Assembly: GCA_900546885.1 (NCBI GenBank)
Contig: UREN01000012.1
Coordinates: 1-43,584 of the forward strand
Length of the DNA: 43,584 nt
Source: an uncultured Oscillospiraceae bacterium
GTDB lineage: Bacteria > Bacillota > Clostridia > Oscillospirales > Ruminococcaceae
Direction of reading: 5' to 3'
A program made the translations under genes and the position numbers. Positions 36,226 through 43,584 of the stretch are shown piece after piece. The first letter of the stretch is position 1; each line of letters opens with the position of its first letter. The notes under the pieces were generated by a model that saw nothing but the letters and a program-made list of their open reading frames with translations, searched no databases and was not told where the DNA came from.

Positions 36226-36700
36226 GATATAATTCTGTAAGGATGCGCCCAATGGAAGGCAGCTTGTCTGGGAAGGCGTCCAGCTCCTGCCCGGTAAGCA
36301 GGCGCGCATCGCACACTTCTTCCGCCTGCAGGCAAAGCGCGCCGGGAACAAGGCCAGGCACCTGCACCTCGTATATATCCATCAACATGTTTTTTTCGGG
36401 AAAGGCCAGGCGCCCTTTGCGGCAAAATGCCGCGGGCGGCGGACAGAGGCCTGTTTCTTCTTGCAGCTCACGCCGGGCGGCCTCTTCGCTTTTTTCCCCT
36501 GCCTGCACGCCGCCGCCCGGAAATTCCCACAAAAGGGGCGCCGTCTTGCCCGGTGCGCGCCGGGTGACCAGCCATTTTTCACCCGCCCGCACCACAACGG
36601 CAACGGCAAGAAAGTATTCGCCCTTTTTAAGCTTTGTGCCTCTGGGCACACTGCGCCCTGCCAGCCGGCCGTCACGGGTGCGAATATCCAGATATTCCAT
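36206..36700 (-). CDS. NUDIX hydrolase
   Basis: A 164-residue NUDIX pyrophosphohydrolase. The complete NUDIX box, GGVQAGEKSEEAARRELQEETGL, lies at about residues 61-83 and holds the catalytic REXXEE core. The N-terminal part (LDIRTRDGRLAGRSVPRG) resembles the group acting on IPP, ADP-ribose or nucleotide sugars. The target is unknown. GAGGGGG precedes the ATG at 36700. It lies 67 bases after the CapA-like gene and may be the last cistron of the asd-dapA-dapB-capA run. Its C-terminal codons lie inside the terminator. Confidence 0.85.
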   Translation of the reverse strand: MEYLDIRTRDGRLAGRSVPRGTKLKKGEYFLAVAVVVRAGEKWLVTRRAPGKTAPLLWEFPGGGVQAGEKSEEAARRELQEETGLCPPPAAFCRKGRLAFPEKNMLMDIYEVQVPGLVPGALCLQAEEVCDARLLTGQELDAFPDKLPSIGRILTELYQSPGLG

Positions 36701-36767
36701 AAACCCCCTCTTTCCACCAGGATACAGCACAGGGCACGCCGATGTTTCTCGGATGTGCGGGCAGCCA

Positions 36768-38012
36768 TCAGCCAAGCTGCAAATATTCCTCGCTGATGTT
36801 TTCCTGCAGCACCTGTTCTATATACGCGCGGGTAAACACTGCATTGTTGGCATGGCAGCCATGGGCGGCAGCAAGCTCATTGGTGTAATCTTGAAGCAGA
36901 TACACACGCGCATTGGCAAAGCCCGCGTCATAGTGCATCACCACGGGGACAGCCTTTACATGATCCACAACGGTCTGGCTGGCCCCATCCGGCTGTGTTG
37001 TCTTGGTGATATCAAACGTGAGAATGATGCCAATCAGGTTATCTGCCTGAACTTGGGTAGATACAAAATTGCCCAGAGAATAGGCCACAGGCACCTGACG
37101 GCCATCTGCGCTTGCCAGCGTTTCAATGGCCTGAACCACATGCGGGTGTGTGCCAATGATGATATCTGCGCCCCAATCTGCCATTTTTTGCGCCAGCGCG
37201 CGCTGGGCATCGTTTACCACATGGCTGTTTTCCGTCCCCCAGTGCACACCAACCGCTACCACGTCCGCCTGCTGGCGGGCCAGTTCAATCTGGTGCTGAA
37301 TGACATCCTCCTGCGAGGTGTAAATAATATTGGCCTCGGCCCCCTGAGGCGTGGGCAGGCCGTTGGTCGATTCCGTATAGGCCAGCCAGGCTATTTTTAC
37401 GCCGTCCTGTTCCTGAATGGGGATGCGCGCATAGTCTGCTTCGCCCTCCCACAGGCCGGTGGTCACCACATCGTCCGGCATGGAGGCCCAAAAGCGGCGG
37501 GTGGCGGCAATGCCTTCGGCCCCTTTGTCATAGGCATGGTTGTTGGACATGGCCACCACCCGCATGCCAATGTCATACATGTGCTGGCCCAGTGCGGCCG
37601 GGGTGCAGAACATGGGGTAAGAAGATGGCGGGAACTCGTCTGTAACCAGTGTTTCCTGGTTGATCCAGTTGATGTCAAACCCCTGATAAAACGGGGCGAC
37701 GTGCTCGTACAAAGCGGTAAAGTCGTACCCGCTGCCGCCCGCGCGCTTTTGCGCCTGAAGGTAGAGGCCGTCGTGTATGAGGTTATCCCCGGTGGCAGAG
37801 ACGCGCAGCTGCGTCACCTGCGGCTGAGGCTGCGGCGTGGGCTGGGCAGAAACCGTGGAAGCGGGCAGCGCAGTGCTTTCTGCCAGGGTTTGGGGTGCAA
37901 ACATATGCCAGCACAGCGCCGCCAAAGCGCCCGCACACACGGCACACAAAAGCCACAGCACCACAACGGCAGCACGGGGTTTACGGCGTTTTTTTGAATT
38001 CCTGGATGTCAT
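36768..38012 (-). CDS. CapA-family (poly-gamma-glutamate synthesis-like) protein
   Basis: A 414-residue protein. A basic N-terminus leads to one membrane helix (about 15-35), then a Pro/Gln/Thr-rich linker and an extracytoplasmic metallophosphatase-like domain. Motifs are VSATGDNLIHDGL, MSNNHAYDKG, GVHWGTE, IIIGTHPHVVQ and YSLGNFV. CapA/PgsA proteins act in poly-gamma-glutamate capsule export, but most homologues in gut Clostridia stand alone and have no proven role. No capB or capC is present. GGAGG lies nine bases before the ATG at 38012; the gene overlaps the end of dapB by 32 bases. Confidence 0.85.
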   Translation of the reverse strand: MTSRNSKKRRKPRAAVVVLWLLCAVCAGALAALCWHMFAPQTLAESTALPASTVSAQPTPQPQPQVTQLRVSATGDNLIHDGLYLQAQKRAGGSGYDFTALYEHVAPFYQGFDINWINQETLVTDEFPPSSYPMFCTPAALGQHMYDIGMRVVAMSNNHAYDKGAEGIAATRRFWASMPDDVVTTGLWEGEADYARIPIQEQDGVKIAWLAYTESTNGLPTPQGAEANIIYTSQEDVIQHQIELARQQADVVAVGVHWGTENSHVVNDAQRALAQKMADWGADIIIGTHPHVVQAIETLASADGRQVPVAYSLGNFVSTQVQADNLIGIILTFDITKTTQPDGASQTVVDHVKAVPVVMHYDAGFANARVYLLQDYTNELAAAHGCHANNAVFTRAYIEQVLQENISEEYLQLG

Positions 38013-38754
38013 CTAACATATCCTCCATCGTATACAGGCCATGGTTTTGACGGGTGAGCCAGGCAGCGGCCGCAAGGGCCCCCTGTGCAAACCCGATGCG
38101 GGAAAGCGCACTGTGGGAAAAGGAAAGTGTCTCATGCTCACAGCAAAAGAGAATTTCATGCTCGCCCACAATGCCGCCGCCTCTTACAGCATGAATGCCA
38201 ATTTCCCGCCCGCGGGGGCCGCTGGCAGGCCCCCGCCCGAACAAGAGGGCAGCAGGCGGAAAAGCCCCGCCCACGGCATGGGCCAGTTGCAGCGCGGTGC
38301 CGCTGGGGGCGTCCCGCTTGCCACGGTGGTGTTTTTCAATAATCTCAATGTCACACCCGGGGGGCAACAGTTTTGCCGCAAGGCGGGCTGCACGGGCCAG
38401 CACGGCAACACCCAGCGACATGTTTGCGCTTTGAAAAACCGGAATCTGGGCGCTGGCCTCTTCCACAGCGGCCTGCTGGGCAGGCGACAGCCCGGTGGTG
38501 CACAACACACAGGGCAGGCCGCGCTCTATGCATATGGGAAGAGCTGCGGCCACCGCCTGCGGCGAAGAAAATTCAACCAGCACATCTGCCGGAATGCCGC
38601 AGGCCGAAAGCCCGTGAAAAACAGGGAGGGCAGAACCCTTGAAGGGGGCGCGGTCCACGCCAGCCACTATGGTTATATCAGGCATTGCCTGTGCCGCGCT
38701 TTGCACGGCGCACCCCATCCGGCCTGCAGCCCCCAGCAGCAGCACACGCGTCAT
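37981..38754 (-). CDS. dapB: 4-hydroxy-tetrahydrodipicolinate reductase
   Basis: A 257-residue NAD(P)H reductase of the lysine/diaminopimelate pathway. The dinucleotide fold starts LLLGAAGRMGCAV. The catalytic motif KHHRGKRDAPSGTAL supplies the paired histidines, Lys and the substrate-binding PSGTA. VRGGGIVGEHEILF is also conserved. Its ATG overlaps the dapA stop by four bases on the minus strand, so translation is coupled. The product feeds meso-diaminopimelate for peptidoglycan and, in spore formers, dipicolinate. Confidence 0.95.
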   Translation of the reverse strand: MTRVLLLGAAGRMGCAVQSAAQAMPDITIVAGVDRAPFKGSALPVFHGLSACGIPADVLVEFSSPQAVAAALPICIERGLPCVLCTTGLSPAQQAAVEEASAQIPVFQSANMSLGVAVLARAARLAAKLLPPGCDIEIIEKHHRGKRDAPSGTALQLAHAVGGAFPPAALLFGRGPASGPRGREIGIHAVRGGGIVGEHEILFCCEHETLSFSHSALSRIGFAQGALAAAAWLTRQNHGLYTMEDMLDDIQEFKKTP

Positions 38755-39650
38755 ACGGCCCTCTCCAAAAGCCCGGCTTTTTCCAGCGCTTCATATAGCA
38801 TTTCGCGCTTGGCATCATCCAGCTCACCCAGCGGCATGCGGCACGGGCCCACAGGCACGCCCATCTGTTCCAGCGCGGCCTTCACGGCAATGGGGCTCAC
38901 GTCGGCAAAAAGCGCTTCTATCAATGGCAGATAGTGAAGCTGCAGGCGCAAACTTTCCGTTTGCTTGCCACACGCATACAGGCTGCACATTTCATGCACG
39001 GCCCGCGGCACAAGGTTTGCCAGCACGCTGATGGCGCCCACAGCCCCAATAGACAGCATGGGCACAATTTGGTCGTCGTTTCCGGCGTACAGAAAAAGCG
39101 CGTCGCCACACAGCAGCCTGGTCTTTTCTGCCGCGGCAAGGCTGCCGCCGGCCTCTTTGGCGCCCACAATCAGCGGGTGCCTGGAAAGTTCACGGTAGGT
39201 TTCCGGCAAAATGTTCATTCCGGTGCGGGAGGGCACATTGTACACAATCACCGGCAGCCCCGCAGCATCTGCTATGGCAGTGTAGTGGCGCACAAGGCCG
39301 GCCTGGTTGGTTTTATTATAGTAAGGCGTCACCAGCAGCAGGGCATCTGCACCGCACTGTTTTGCCTCCAGCGACATGGCAACGGCGTGGCGCGTATCGT
39401 TCGAGCCGGTGCCGGCAATGAATGGCACACGCCCTGCAATTGCCTCGCGCGCAAAGGCAAACACCAAAAGGTGCTCTTTATCGTCCAGGCTGGGAGCCTC
39501 GCCGGTGGTACCGCACAGGATAAGGGCGTCGGCACCATGTTGAATTTGGTATTCAATCAACTGCCTGAGCGCGGAATAATTTACACGTCCGTCCGGGTAC
39601 ATGGGCGTCACAAGGGCTGTGCCGCACCCCCGGAAGACAGGTTGTTTCAA
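38751..39650 (-). CDS. dapA: 4-hydroxy-tetrahydrodipicolinate synthase
   Basis: A 299-residue TIM-barrel aldolase that condenses pyruvate with aspartate semialdehyde. GTALVTPMYPDGRVNY opens the barrel. CGTTGEAPSLDDKEH contains the Thr-Thr pair, YNVPSRTG the catalytic Tyr, and VGAKEAGG the Schiff-base lysine. The TTG at 39650 is chosen: GGGGG lies just upstream and the protein then begins KQPVFRGCGTALVTP, matching the family. A longer frame would run into asd. It lies 41 bases after asd and shares an ATGA-type overlap with dapB. Confidence 0.95.
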   Translation of the reverse strand: MKQPVFRGCGTALVTPMYPDGRVNYSALRQLIEYQIQHGADALILCGTTGEAPSLDDKEHLLVFAFAREAIAGRVPFIAGTGSNDTRHAVAMSLEAKQCGADALLLVTPYYNKTNQAGLVRHYTAIADAAGLPVIVYNVPSRTGMNILPETYRELSRHPLIVGAKEAGGSLAAAEKTRLLCGDALFLYAGNDDQIVPMLSIGAVGAISVLANLVPRAVHEMCSLYACGKQTESLRLQLHYLPLIEALFADVSPIAVKAALEQMGVPVGPCRMPLGELDDAKREMLYEALEKAGLLERAV

Positions 39651-39691
39651 AATATCCCCCGCTTTCTGCGAAGCGCCGGGAAACGAAGCTA

Positions 39692-40777
39692 TCAGGCAAA
39701 ATAGCCCTTTGCGGCCAAAAGCTCGGCCAGCAGCACCGCACCGCCGGCAGCGCCGCGCAGCGTGTTGTGCGAAAGGCACACAAACTTATAATCATACTGT
39801 GTATCGGGCCGCAGGCGGCCCACACAAACGGCCATGCCGTTTTCTGTCTCGCGGTCCAGCTTCGTTTGAGGACGGTCCGCCTGTTCAAAATAGTGAATAA
39901 ACTGTTTGGGCGCGCTGGGCAGGGCCAGCTCTTGCGCAGGGCCTGAAAATTCTGCCCAGGCGCGTTTGATCTCCGCCTCGCTTGGTTTGCGTTTAAAACT
40001 GGCAAATACGGCAGCCATGTGCCCGTCAGAACATGCCACACGGAAGCACTGCGCCGTAATTGAGGGGGCGCTGGCCGGCACAATGACGCCATTCTCTATG
40101 TGGCCCCACAGCTTCAGGGGCTCCTGTTCGCTTTTTTCCTCTTCGCCGCCAATATAAGGGATGCAATTATCCACCATCTCTGGCCATGTGGCAAACGTTT
40201 TGCCCGCACCGGAAATGGCCTGATAGGTGCACACAAGGCATTTTTCTACGCCAAACGGTTCCATCAGCGGGTGAAGCGCAGGCACATAGCTTTGCAGCGA
40301 GCAATTGGATTTCACCGCAATGAACCCGCGTTTGGTGCCAAGGCGGCGGCGCTGAAAGGGGATGACCTCAATGTGCCCGGCATTGATTTCGGGCACCACC
40401 ATGGGCACATCCGGGGTAAAGCGGTGTGCGCTGTTGTTCGATACCACAGGGCATTCGGCCCGGGCATATGCCTCTTCCAGCGCGCGGATCTCTTCCTTTT
40501 TCATGTCGACAGCGCAGAACACAAAATCTACATCCTGCACAACGCTTTGCACGTCTGCTGCATCACGCACAATAAGGTTCTTTGCCGCTTCGGGCATTGG
40601 GCCCGGCATAGCCCAGCGCCCGCCCACGGCCTGCTCGTACGTCTTGCCTGCAGAGCGGGCAGAGGCGGCCACAACCGTCAGCCTGAACCAGGGATGATGC
40701 GCCAAAAGGCTTACAAAGCGCTGGCCCACCATACCGGTGGCCCCCACAACCCCCACACGATATTCTTTCATTCCCAT
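39692..40777 (-). CDS. asd: Aspartate-semialdehyde dehydrogenase
   Basis: A 361-residue NADP-dependent enzyme making aspartate semialdehyde, the branch point to lysine, methionine and threonine. The dinucleotide motif GVVGATGMVGQRFV is at about 9-22, and the catalytic cysteine, Cys159, is in AVKSNCSLQ. SGAGKTFATW and the late SDGHMAAVF also match. The SNCS motif and length suggest the archaeal/fungal-like Asd branch common in Clostridia. I chose the ATG at 40777, about 10 bases after AAAGGA; the ATG at 40771 and TTG at 40783 are possible. It is the first gene of asd-dapA-dapB. Confidence 0.94.
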   Translation of the reverse strand: MGMKEYRVGVVGATGMVGQRFVSLLAHHPWFRLTVVAASARSAGKTYEQAVGGRWAMPGPMPEAAKNLIVRDAADVQSVVQDVDFVFCAVDMKKEEIRALEEAYARAECPVVSNNSAHRFTPDVPMVVPEINAGHIEVIPFQRRRLGTKRGFIAVKSNCSLQSYVPALHPLMEPFGVEKCLVCTYQAISGAGKTFATWPEMVDNCIPYIGGEEEKSEQEPLKLWGHIENGVIVPASAPSITAQCFRVACSDGHMAAVFASFKRKPSEAEIKRAWAEFSGPAQELALPSAPKQFIHYFEQADRPQTKLDRETENGMAVCVGRLRPDTQYDYKFVCLSHNTLRGAAGGAVLLAELLAAKGYFA

Positions 40778-40868
40778 TTCCAAAACGTCCTTTCTTGCCG
40801 CGGCTTCCCCATCCTATGCGAAAGGGCAGGGGGCCGTTCCTTTTGATTTCCCACTGAAAAGCCCTTGT

Positions 40869-40900
40869 AAAACAAAAAAGCCGGGTTGAAAACCCGCTTT
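40869..40900 (-). terminator. Terminator-like hairpin in the asd leader (possible attenuator)
   Basis: On the minus strand AAAGCGGGTT pairs with AACCCGGCTTT (one bulged G, loop TTC), followed by TTTGTTTT. It lies about 90 bases upstream of the asd start and downstream of a possible asd promoter. There is no upstream minus-strand gene within 3 kb whose end it could serve. The queA promoter -35 overlaps its loop on the other strand. Confidence 0.6.
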
Positions 40901-40914
40901 CTTTGCAATATAAT
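40886..40914 (+). promoter_or_regulatory. Sigma-A promoter for queA
   Basis: TTGAAA (40886-40891) and TATAAT (40909-40914) are spaced by 17 bases, about 100 bases upstream of the queA start. The promoter overlaps the hairpin of the divergent asd leader. Confidence 0.75.
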
Positions 40915-40969
40915 AGAAACACTGTTTGCTGCACATGCCGCGAAAAAGCGCGATTTTTAAATTATTAAC

Positions 40970-40999
40970 AGTTTACCATTCCGGGATATCTGCTGTCAA
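40970..40999 (-). promoter_or_regulatory. Probable promoter for asd-dapA-dapB
   Basis: On the minus strand a consensus TTGACA (40994-40999) is followed 18 bases later by TAAACT (40970-40975). A transcript from here would include the terminator-like hairpin at 40869-40900 before reaching asd. Confidence 0.5.
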
Positions 41000-41013
41000 T
41001 GTGAGGGCTTGAA

Positions 41014-42048
41014 ATGATGCAGAAAAGTGACTTTTTCTTTGAGTTGCCGCAGGGTTTGATTGCGCAGGAGCCGTGCGAGCCGCGGGACGCCGCCAGGCTG
41101 ATGTGCCTTGCGCGCGGCACAGACACAATAGAACACCGCGTGTTTCACGACCTGCCCGCGCTTTTACAGGCGGGCGACCTGCTGGTTATCAACAATTCCA
41201 AAGTGCTGCCTGCCCGCCTTATCGGCCATAAAGAGCCCACCGGCGCAGTGTGTGAGCTTTTATTGCTGCGCCAGGTGAGCGGGGACGTGTGGGAATGCCT
41301 GGCAAAGCCCGGCAAGCGTCTGAAAACCGGTGCGCAGGTGGTGTTCGGCGACGGCACGCTGAAAGCGCAAATTGAGCACACCAGCGAAGAGGACGGCAAC
41401 AAGCTGGTTCGCTTTTTTTACGACACGCAAACTTTGTATGAAAAGCTGGATGCGTTTGGAAGGATGCCCTTGCCGCCATACATTCGCAAGCAACTGGAAG
41501 ATAACTCTCAATATCAGACAGTGTATGCCAAAGAGCTGGGCAGCGCCGCCGCGCCCACAGCGGGCCTGCATTTCACGCCGGAGCTGATGCAGCGCCTGAA
41601 GCAGGCAGGAATCCAGTTTGCCGAAGTGACGCTGCACGTTGGGCTAGGCACATTCCGGCCTGTGAAGGAAGATAATATTCTGGCCCATAAAATGCACAGC
41701 GAATGGTACTCTATCAGTGAAGAGACGGCCCAGGCCATTCGAAGCACCAAGGCGGCCGGGCACCGGGTGATTGCCGTGGGCACCACCAGCTGCCGCACGT
41801 TAGAGGCTGCAGCGGCCCGCTATGGCGAAATTCGGGCCTGCAGCGGGGACACCGACATTTTCATTTACCCCGGTTTTTCTTTCCGCGTATTGGACGGCCT
41901 TATCACCAATTTTCATCTGCCGGAATCTACGCTTATCATGTTGGTAAGCGCTTTCTATGGTTACGAGCGCACCATGCGCGCATATGCCGAAGCAGTAAAA
42001 GAGCAATACCGCTTTTTCAGCTTTGGTGATGCGATGCTGATTTTGTGA
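41014..42048 (+). CDS. queA: S-adenosylmethionine:tRNA ribosyltransferase-isomerase
   Basis: A 344-residue QueA that transfers the ribosyl part of SAM to preQ1 in tRNA, forming epoxyqueuosine. Family marks are [12 protein letters not shown] near the start, [58 protein letters not shown] and [24 protein letters not shown] precedes the ATG at 41014; a second ATG at 41017 is equally possible. It is divergent from the lysine operon and is followed by tgt, the other key gene of the queuosine route. Confidence 0.96.
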   Translation: MMQKSDFFFELPQGLIAQEPCEPRDAARLMCLARGTDTIEHRVFHDLPALLQAGDLLVINNSKVLPARLIGHKEPTGAVCELLLLRQVSGDVWECLAKPGKRLKTGAQVVFGDGTLKAQIEHTSEEDGNKLVRFFYDTQTLYEKLDAFGRMPLPPYIRKQLEDNSQYQTVYAKELGSAAAPTAGLHFTPELMQRLKQAGIQFAEVTLHVGLGTFRPVKEDNILAHKMHSEWYSISEETAQAIRSTKAAGHRVIAVGTTSCRTLEAAAARYGEIRACSGDTDIFIYPGFSFRVLDGLITNFHLPESTLIMLVSAFYGYERTMRAYAEAVKEQYRFFSFGDAMLIL

Positions 42049-42066
42049 ACGCTTTGGCAAAAGTGG

Positions 42067-42107
42067 GCCGGGCGCCCGGGTTGCTTTTGTTTAGCCGCCC
42101 GGCTTTT
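42067..42107 (+). terminator. Probable terminator after queA
   Basis: GCCGGGCG (42067-42074) pairs with CGCCCGGC (42096-42103), followed by TTTT, 19 bases after the queA stop. The loop is long (21 bases) and partly self-complementary (GCCCGGGT). Confidence 0.6.
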
Positions 42108-42121
42108 GCCGGGGCAACGGG

Positions 42122-42150
42122 TTGACTTTGCGCGTTTCAGCCCTTATAAT
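42122..42150 (+). promoter_or_regulatory. Sigma-A promoter upstream of tgt
   Basis: TTGACT (42122-42127) and TATAAT (42145-42150) are spaced by 17 bases. Transcription would begin near 42157, at the base of a terminator hairpin that stands between it and tgt. Confidence 0.75.
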
Positions 42151-42156
42151 AAGAAA

Positions 42157-42194
42157 AGCGGTGCAGGGGCTGTTCCCGGCACCGCTCGTTTTTT
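42157..42194 (+). terminator. Terminator at the start of the tgt leader
   Basis: AGCGGTGC (42157-42164) pairs with GCACCGCT (42179-42186), with inner GGG/CCC pairing, and is followed by CGTTTTTTG. It is a textbook intrinsic terminator placed between the promoter above and the tgt start at 42236. It could be an attenuator or could block read-through from queA. Confidence 0.75.
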
Positions 42195-42235
42195 GAACAG
42201 GCGAAACAGATTGCTGATGGAAAAGGATGGGCCGG

Positions 42236-43366
42236 ATGTATCGATTGCTTAAAACAGAAGGGAAGGCAAGGCGTGCCAGTTTTGAAACAGTGCATGGCAT
42301 GGTGCAGACGCCTGCCTTTATGAATGTGGCCACCGCAGGCGCTATCAAAGGCGGTCTTTCGGCGTTTGATTTAAAAGAAAACCATTGCCAGGTGATGCTG
42401 TGCAACACCTATCATTTGCATTTGAGGCCGGGCGACGAAAACGTGGCAAAGCTGGGCGGCCTGCACCGCTTTACCCGGTGGGACGGGCCTATTCTGACAG
42501 ATTCCGGCGGGTTTCAGGTGTTCAGCCTGTCCAAATTGCGGAAAATCACAGAGGAAGGCGTTACCTTTGCGTCCCATCTGGACGGCCACCGCATTTTTAT
42601 GGGGCCGGAGGAAAGCATGCGCATCCAGGCCAACCTGGGCAGCACCATCGCAATGGCGTTTGATGAATGCATGGAAAACCCGGCAGAATACCGGTATGCC
42701 AAAAATTCCTGTGCCAGAACCGTGCGCTGGCTGGCGCGCTGCAAGGCAGAGCTGAACCGCCTGAAGCGGGAAGGAATTGCAATCAACCCGCATCAGATGC
42801 TGTTTGGCATCAACCAGGGATGCTGTTATGATGACCTGCGCGTTGAACACATGAAGCAGATCCGAGAGCTCGATTTGGACGGCTATGCCATCGGCGGCCT
42901 GGCGGTGGGGGAGCCAAAGGAAGAGATGTACCGTGTGATCAGCTTGGTAGAGGAATACATGCCCAAGGATAAAATCCGTTATCTGATGGGGGTGGGCACA
43001 CCGGGAAATATTCTGGAGGCTGTATACCGCGGGGTGGATTTGTTTGACTGCGTCATGCCCAGCCGCAATGCAAGGCATGGCCACCTGTTCACCTGGAACG
43101 GCATTGTGAATATCAAAAACGCCAAATATGAGCTGGATGAAAGCCCGCTGGACGAAACCTGCGGCTGCGAATGCTGCCGGAACTTCTCAAAAGCCTACCT
43201 GCGCCACCTGTTCAAAGCCGATGAGATGTTGGGCATGCGCCTTGCTGTCACACATAATCTGTATTTCTACAACACCCTGATGGAAAAAATTCGAACCGCA
43301 TTGGACGAAGGGCATTTTGAGGCCTTTTACCGCCAGTATGCCCAGCTGCTGGATACCCGCATCTGA
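42236..43366 (+). CDS. tgt: Queuine/preQ1 tRNA-guanine transglycosylase
   Basis: A 376-residue TIM-barrel enzyme that exchanges guanine 34 of GUN-anticodon tRNAs for preQ1. VQTPAFMNVATAGAIKG opens the barrel. TDSGGFQVFSL supplies an active-site Asp, GGLAVGEPKEEM and GVGTPGNILEAVYRGVDLFDCVMPSRNARHG hold the nucleophilic Asp, and CGCECC with a later His binds zinc. The ATG at 42236 has AAAAGGA about nine bases upstream; the ATG at 42227 is too close to that site. The transposase end begins 30 bases after its stop. Confidence 0.96.
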   Translation: MYRLLKTEGKARRASFETVHGMVQTPAFMNVATAGAIKGGLSAFDLKENHCQVMLCNTYHLHLRPGDENVAKLGGLHRFTRWDGPILTDSGGFQVFSLSKLRKITEEGVTFASHLDGHRIFMGPEESMRIQANLGSTIAMAFDECMENPAEYRYAKNSCARTVRWLARCKAELNRLKREGIAINPHQMLFGINQGCCYDDLRVEHMKQIRELDLDGYAIGGLAVGEPKEEMYRVISLVEEYMPKDKIRYLMGVGTPGNILEAVYRGVDLFDCVMPSRNARHGHLFTWNGIVNIKNAKYELDESPLDETCGCECCRNFSKAYLRHLFKADEMLGMRLAVTHNLYFYNTLMEKIRTALDEGHFEAFYRQYAQLLDTRI

Positions 43367-43395
43367 AATGCGAAATTTCTGCAAATGTAGGTTTG

Positions 43396-43584
43396 TCAAA
43401 CATATTGGACGGCGAACTGGGAAGGAGTGCAGTAGTTTAAGGGCCTCATAGGTAAGTTGTTGGAGCGGCGGTTGTGGACAGCGAGCTGCCTGGTGAAGTC
43501 ATCCAGGGAGTAAAAACTATGGCAGGAATAGAAGCGCTTCTGATCCTCGCGGTGACTACGCTCCACTTTACCGTTGTGGCGTGG
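43396..43584 (-). CDS. Insertion-sequence transposase (integrase core), C-terminal part
   Basis: A frame open to the right edge encodes the last 62 residues of a DDE integrase-type transposase. It begins PRHNGKVERSHREDQKRF, where the Glu of GKVERSH is the final catalytic acid. HNRRSNNLPMRPLNYCTPSQF and a stop follow. This tail is typical of IS3/IS481-like elements. The rest lies beyond the window. TGTAGGTTTGTC at 43386, ten bases outside the stop, could be the element's end, but the other inverted repeat is not visible. Confidence 0.8.
   Translation of the reverse strand, partial: PRHNGKVERSHREDQKRFYSCHSFYSLDDFTRQLAVHNRRSNNLPMRPLNYCTPSQFAVQYV

Noticed and set aside
36768..38012. Capsule (poly-gamma-glutamate) biosynthesis locus
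   Set aside because: Only a CapA-like protein is present. No capB/capC or pgs genes accompany it, so a capsule system is not supported.
40784..41013. Lysine riboswitch ahead of asd-dapA-dapB
   Set aside because: The gap is long enough, but I cannot find the conserved core of the L-box. Only a single terminator-like hairpin is clear.
42150..42235. preQ1 riboswitch ahead of tgt
   Set aside because: No A-rich tail with the expected short pseudoknot stem. The hairpin is better explained as an intrinsic terminator.

Overview
The window is a chromosomal segment of a GC-rich, spore-forming, anaerobic Clostridia-type Firmicute. This rests on gene content and order, not on a database search. A complete spoIIIAA-AH sporulation operon and yunB are present, together with hprK, whiA, a Tyr T-box, strong AGGAGG-type ribosome binding sites, and the Clostridia-style run nusB - glycoprotease-like - xseAB - ispA - dxs - tlyA - nadK - argR - recN.

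Layout. (1) Bases 14-733 hold only the first 239 codons of a secA-like gene, which ends abruptly 22 bases before a convergent gene. The left edge is a broken gene or an assembly joint. (2) 756-5527, minus strand: a flavin/4Fe-4S enoate-reductase-like enzyme behind an operator-bearing promoter, a terminator, then a GT4 glycosyltransferase followed by an uncharacterised FAD dehydrogenase. (3) 5720-15725, plus strand: hprK, a PHP phosphoesterase, a ROK sugar kinase, murB, rapZ, whiA, dnaE and pfkA, tying carbon control to wall precursor synthesis, replication and glycolysis. The yvcK gene usually found between rapZ and whiA is absent. (4) 15863-23990: yunB, ligA, a GNAT acetyltransferase and the engulfment-channel operon spoIIIA. 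(5) 24088-34606: an Asp23-family gene with its own promoter, nusB, a TsaD paralogue, exonuclease VII, isoprenoid genes (ispA, dxs), tlyA, nadK, argR and recN. (6) 34603-36166: sigma-A promoter, T-box leader with a UAC specifier, and tyrS. (7) 36206-40777, minus strand: asd-dapA-dapB (start of the lysine/diaminopimelate pathway), then a CapA-like protein and a NUDIX hydrolase. The leader carries a terminator that looks like an attenuator. (8) 41014-43366: queA and tgt (queuosine tRNA modification), with a promoter followed immediately by a terminator in front of tgt. (9) 43396 to the right edge: the C-terminal end of an insertion-sequence transposase on the minus strand.

Most of the window is conserved housekeeping DNA, and I did not find a clear new multi-gene system. 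The points most worth following are regulatory. They are the dyad inside a 19-bp promoter spacer ahead of the enoate reductase, the promoter-then-terminator leader of tgt, the apparent attenuator of the asd-dap operon, and a hairpin-rich 199-bp gap ahead of nusB. Other points are the uncharacterised glycosyltransferase/flavoprotein pair, the TsaD paralogue, the missing yvcK, and the two suspicious window ends. No tRNA, rRNA or CRISPR array was seen.
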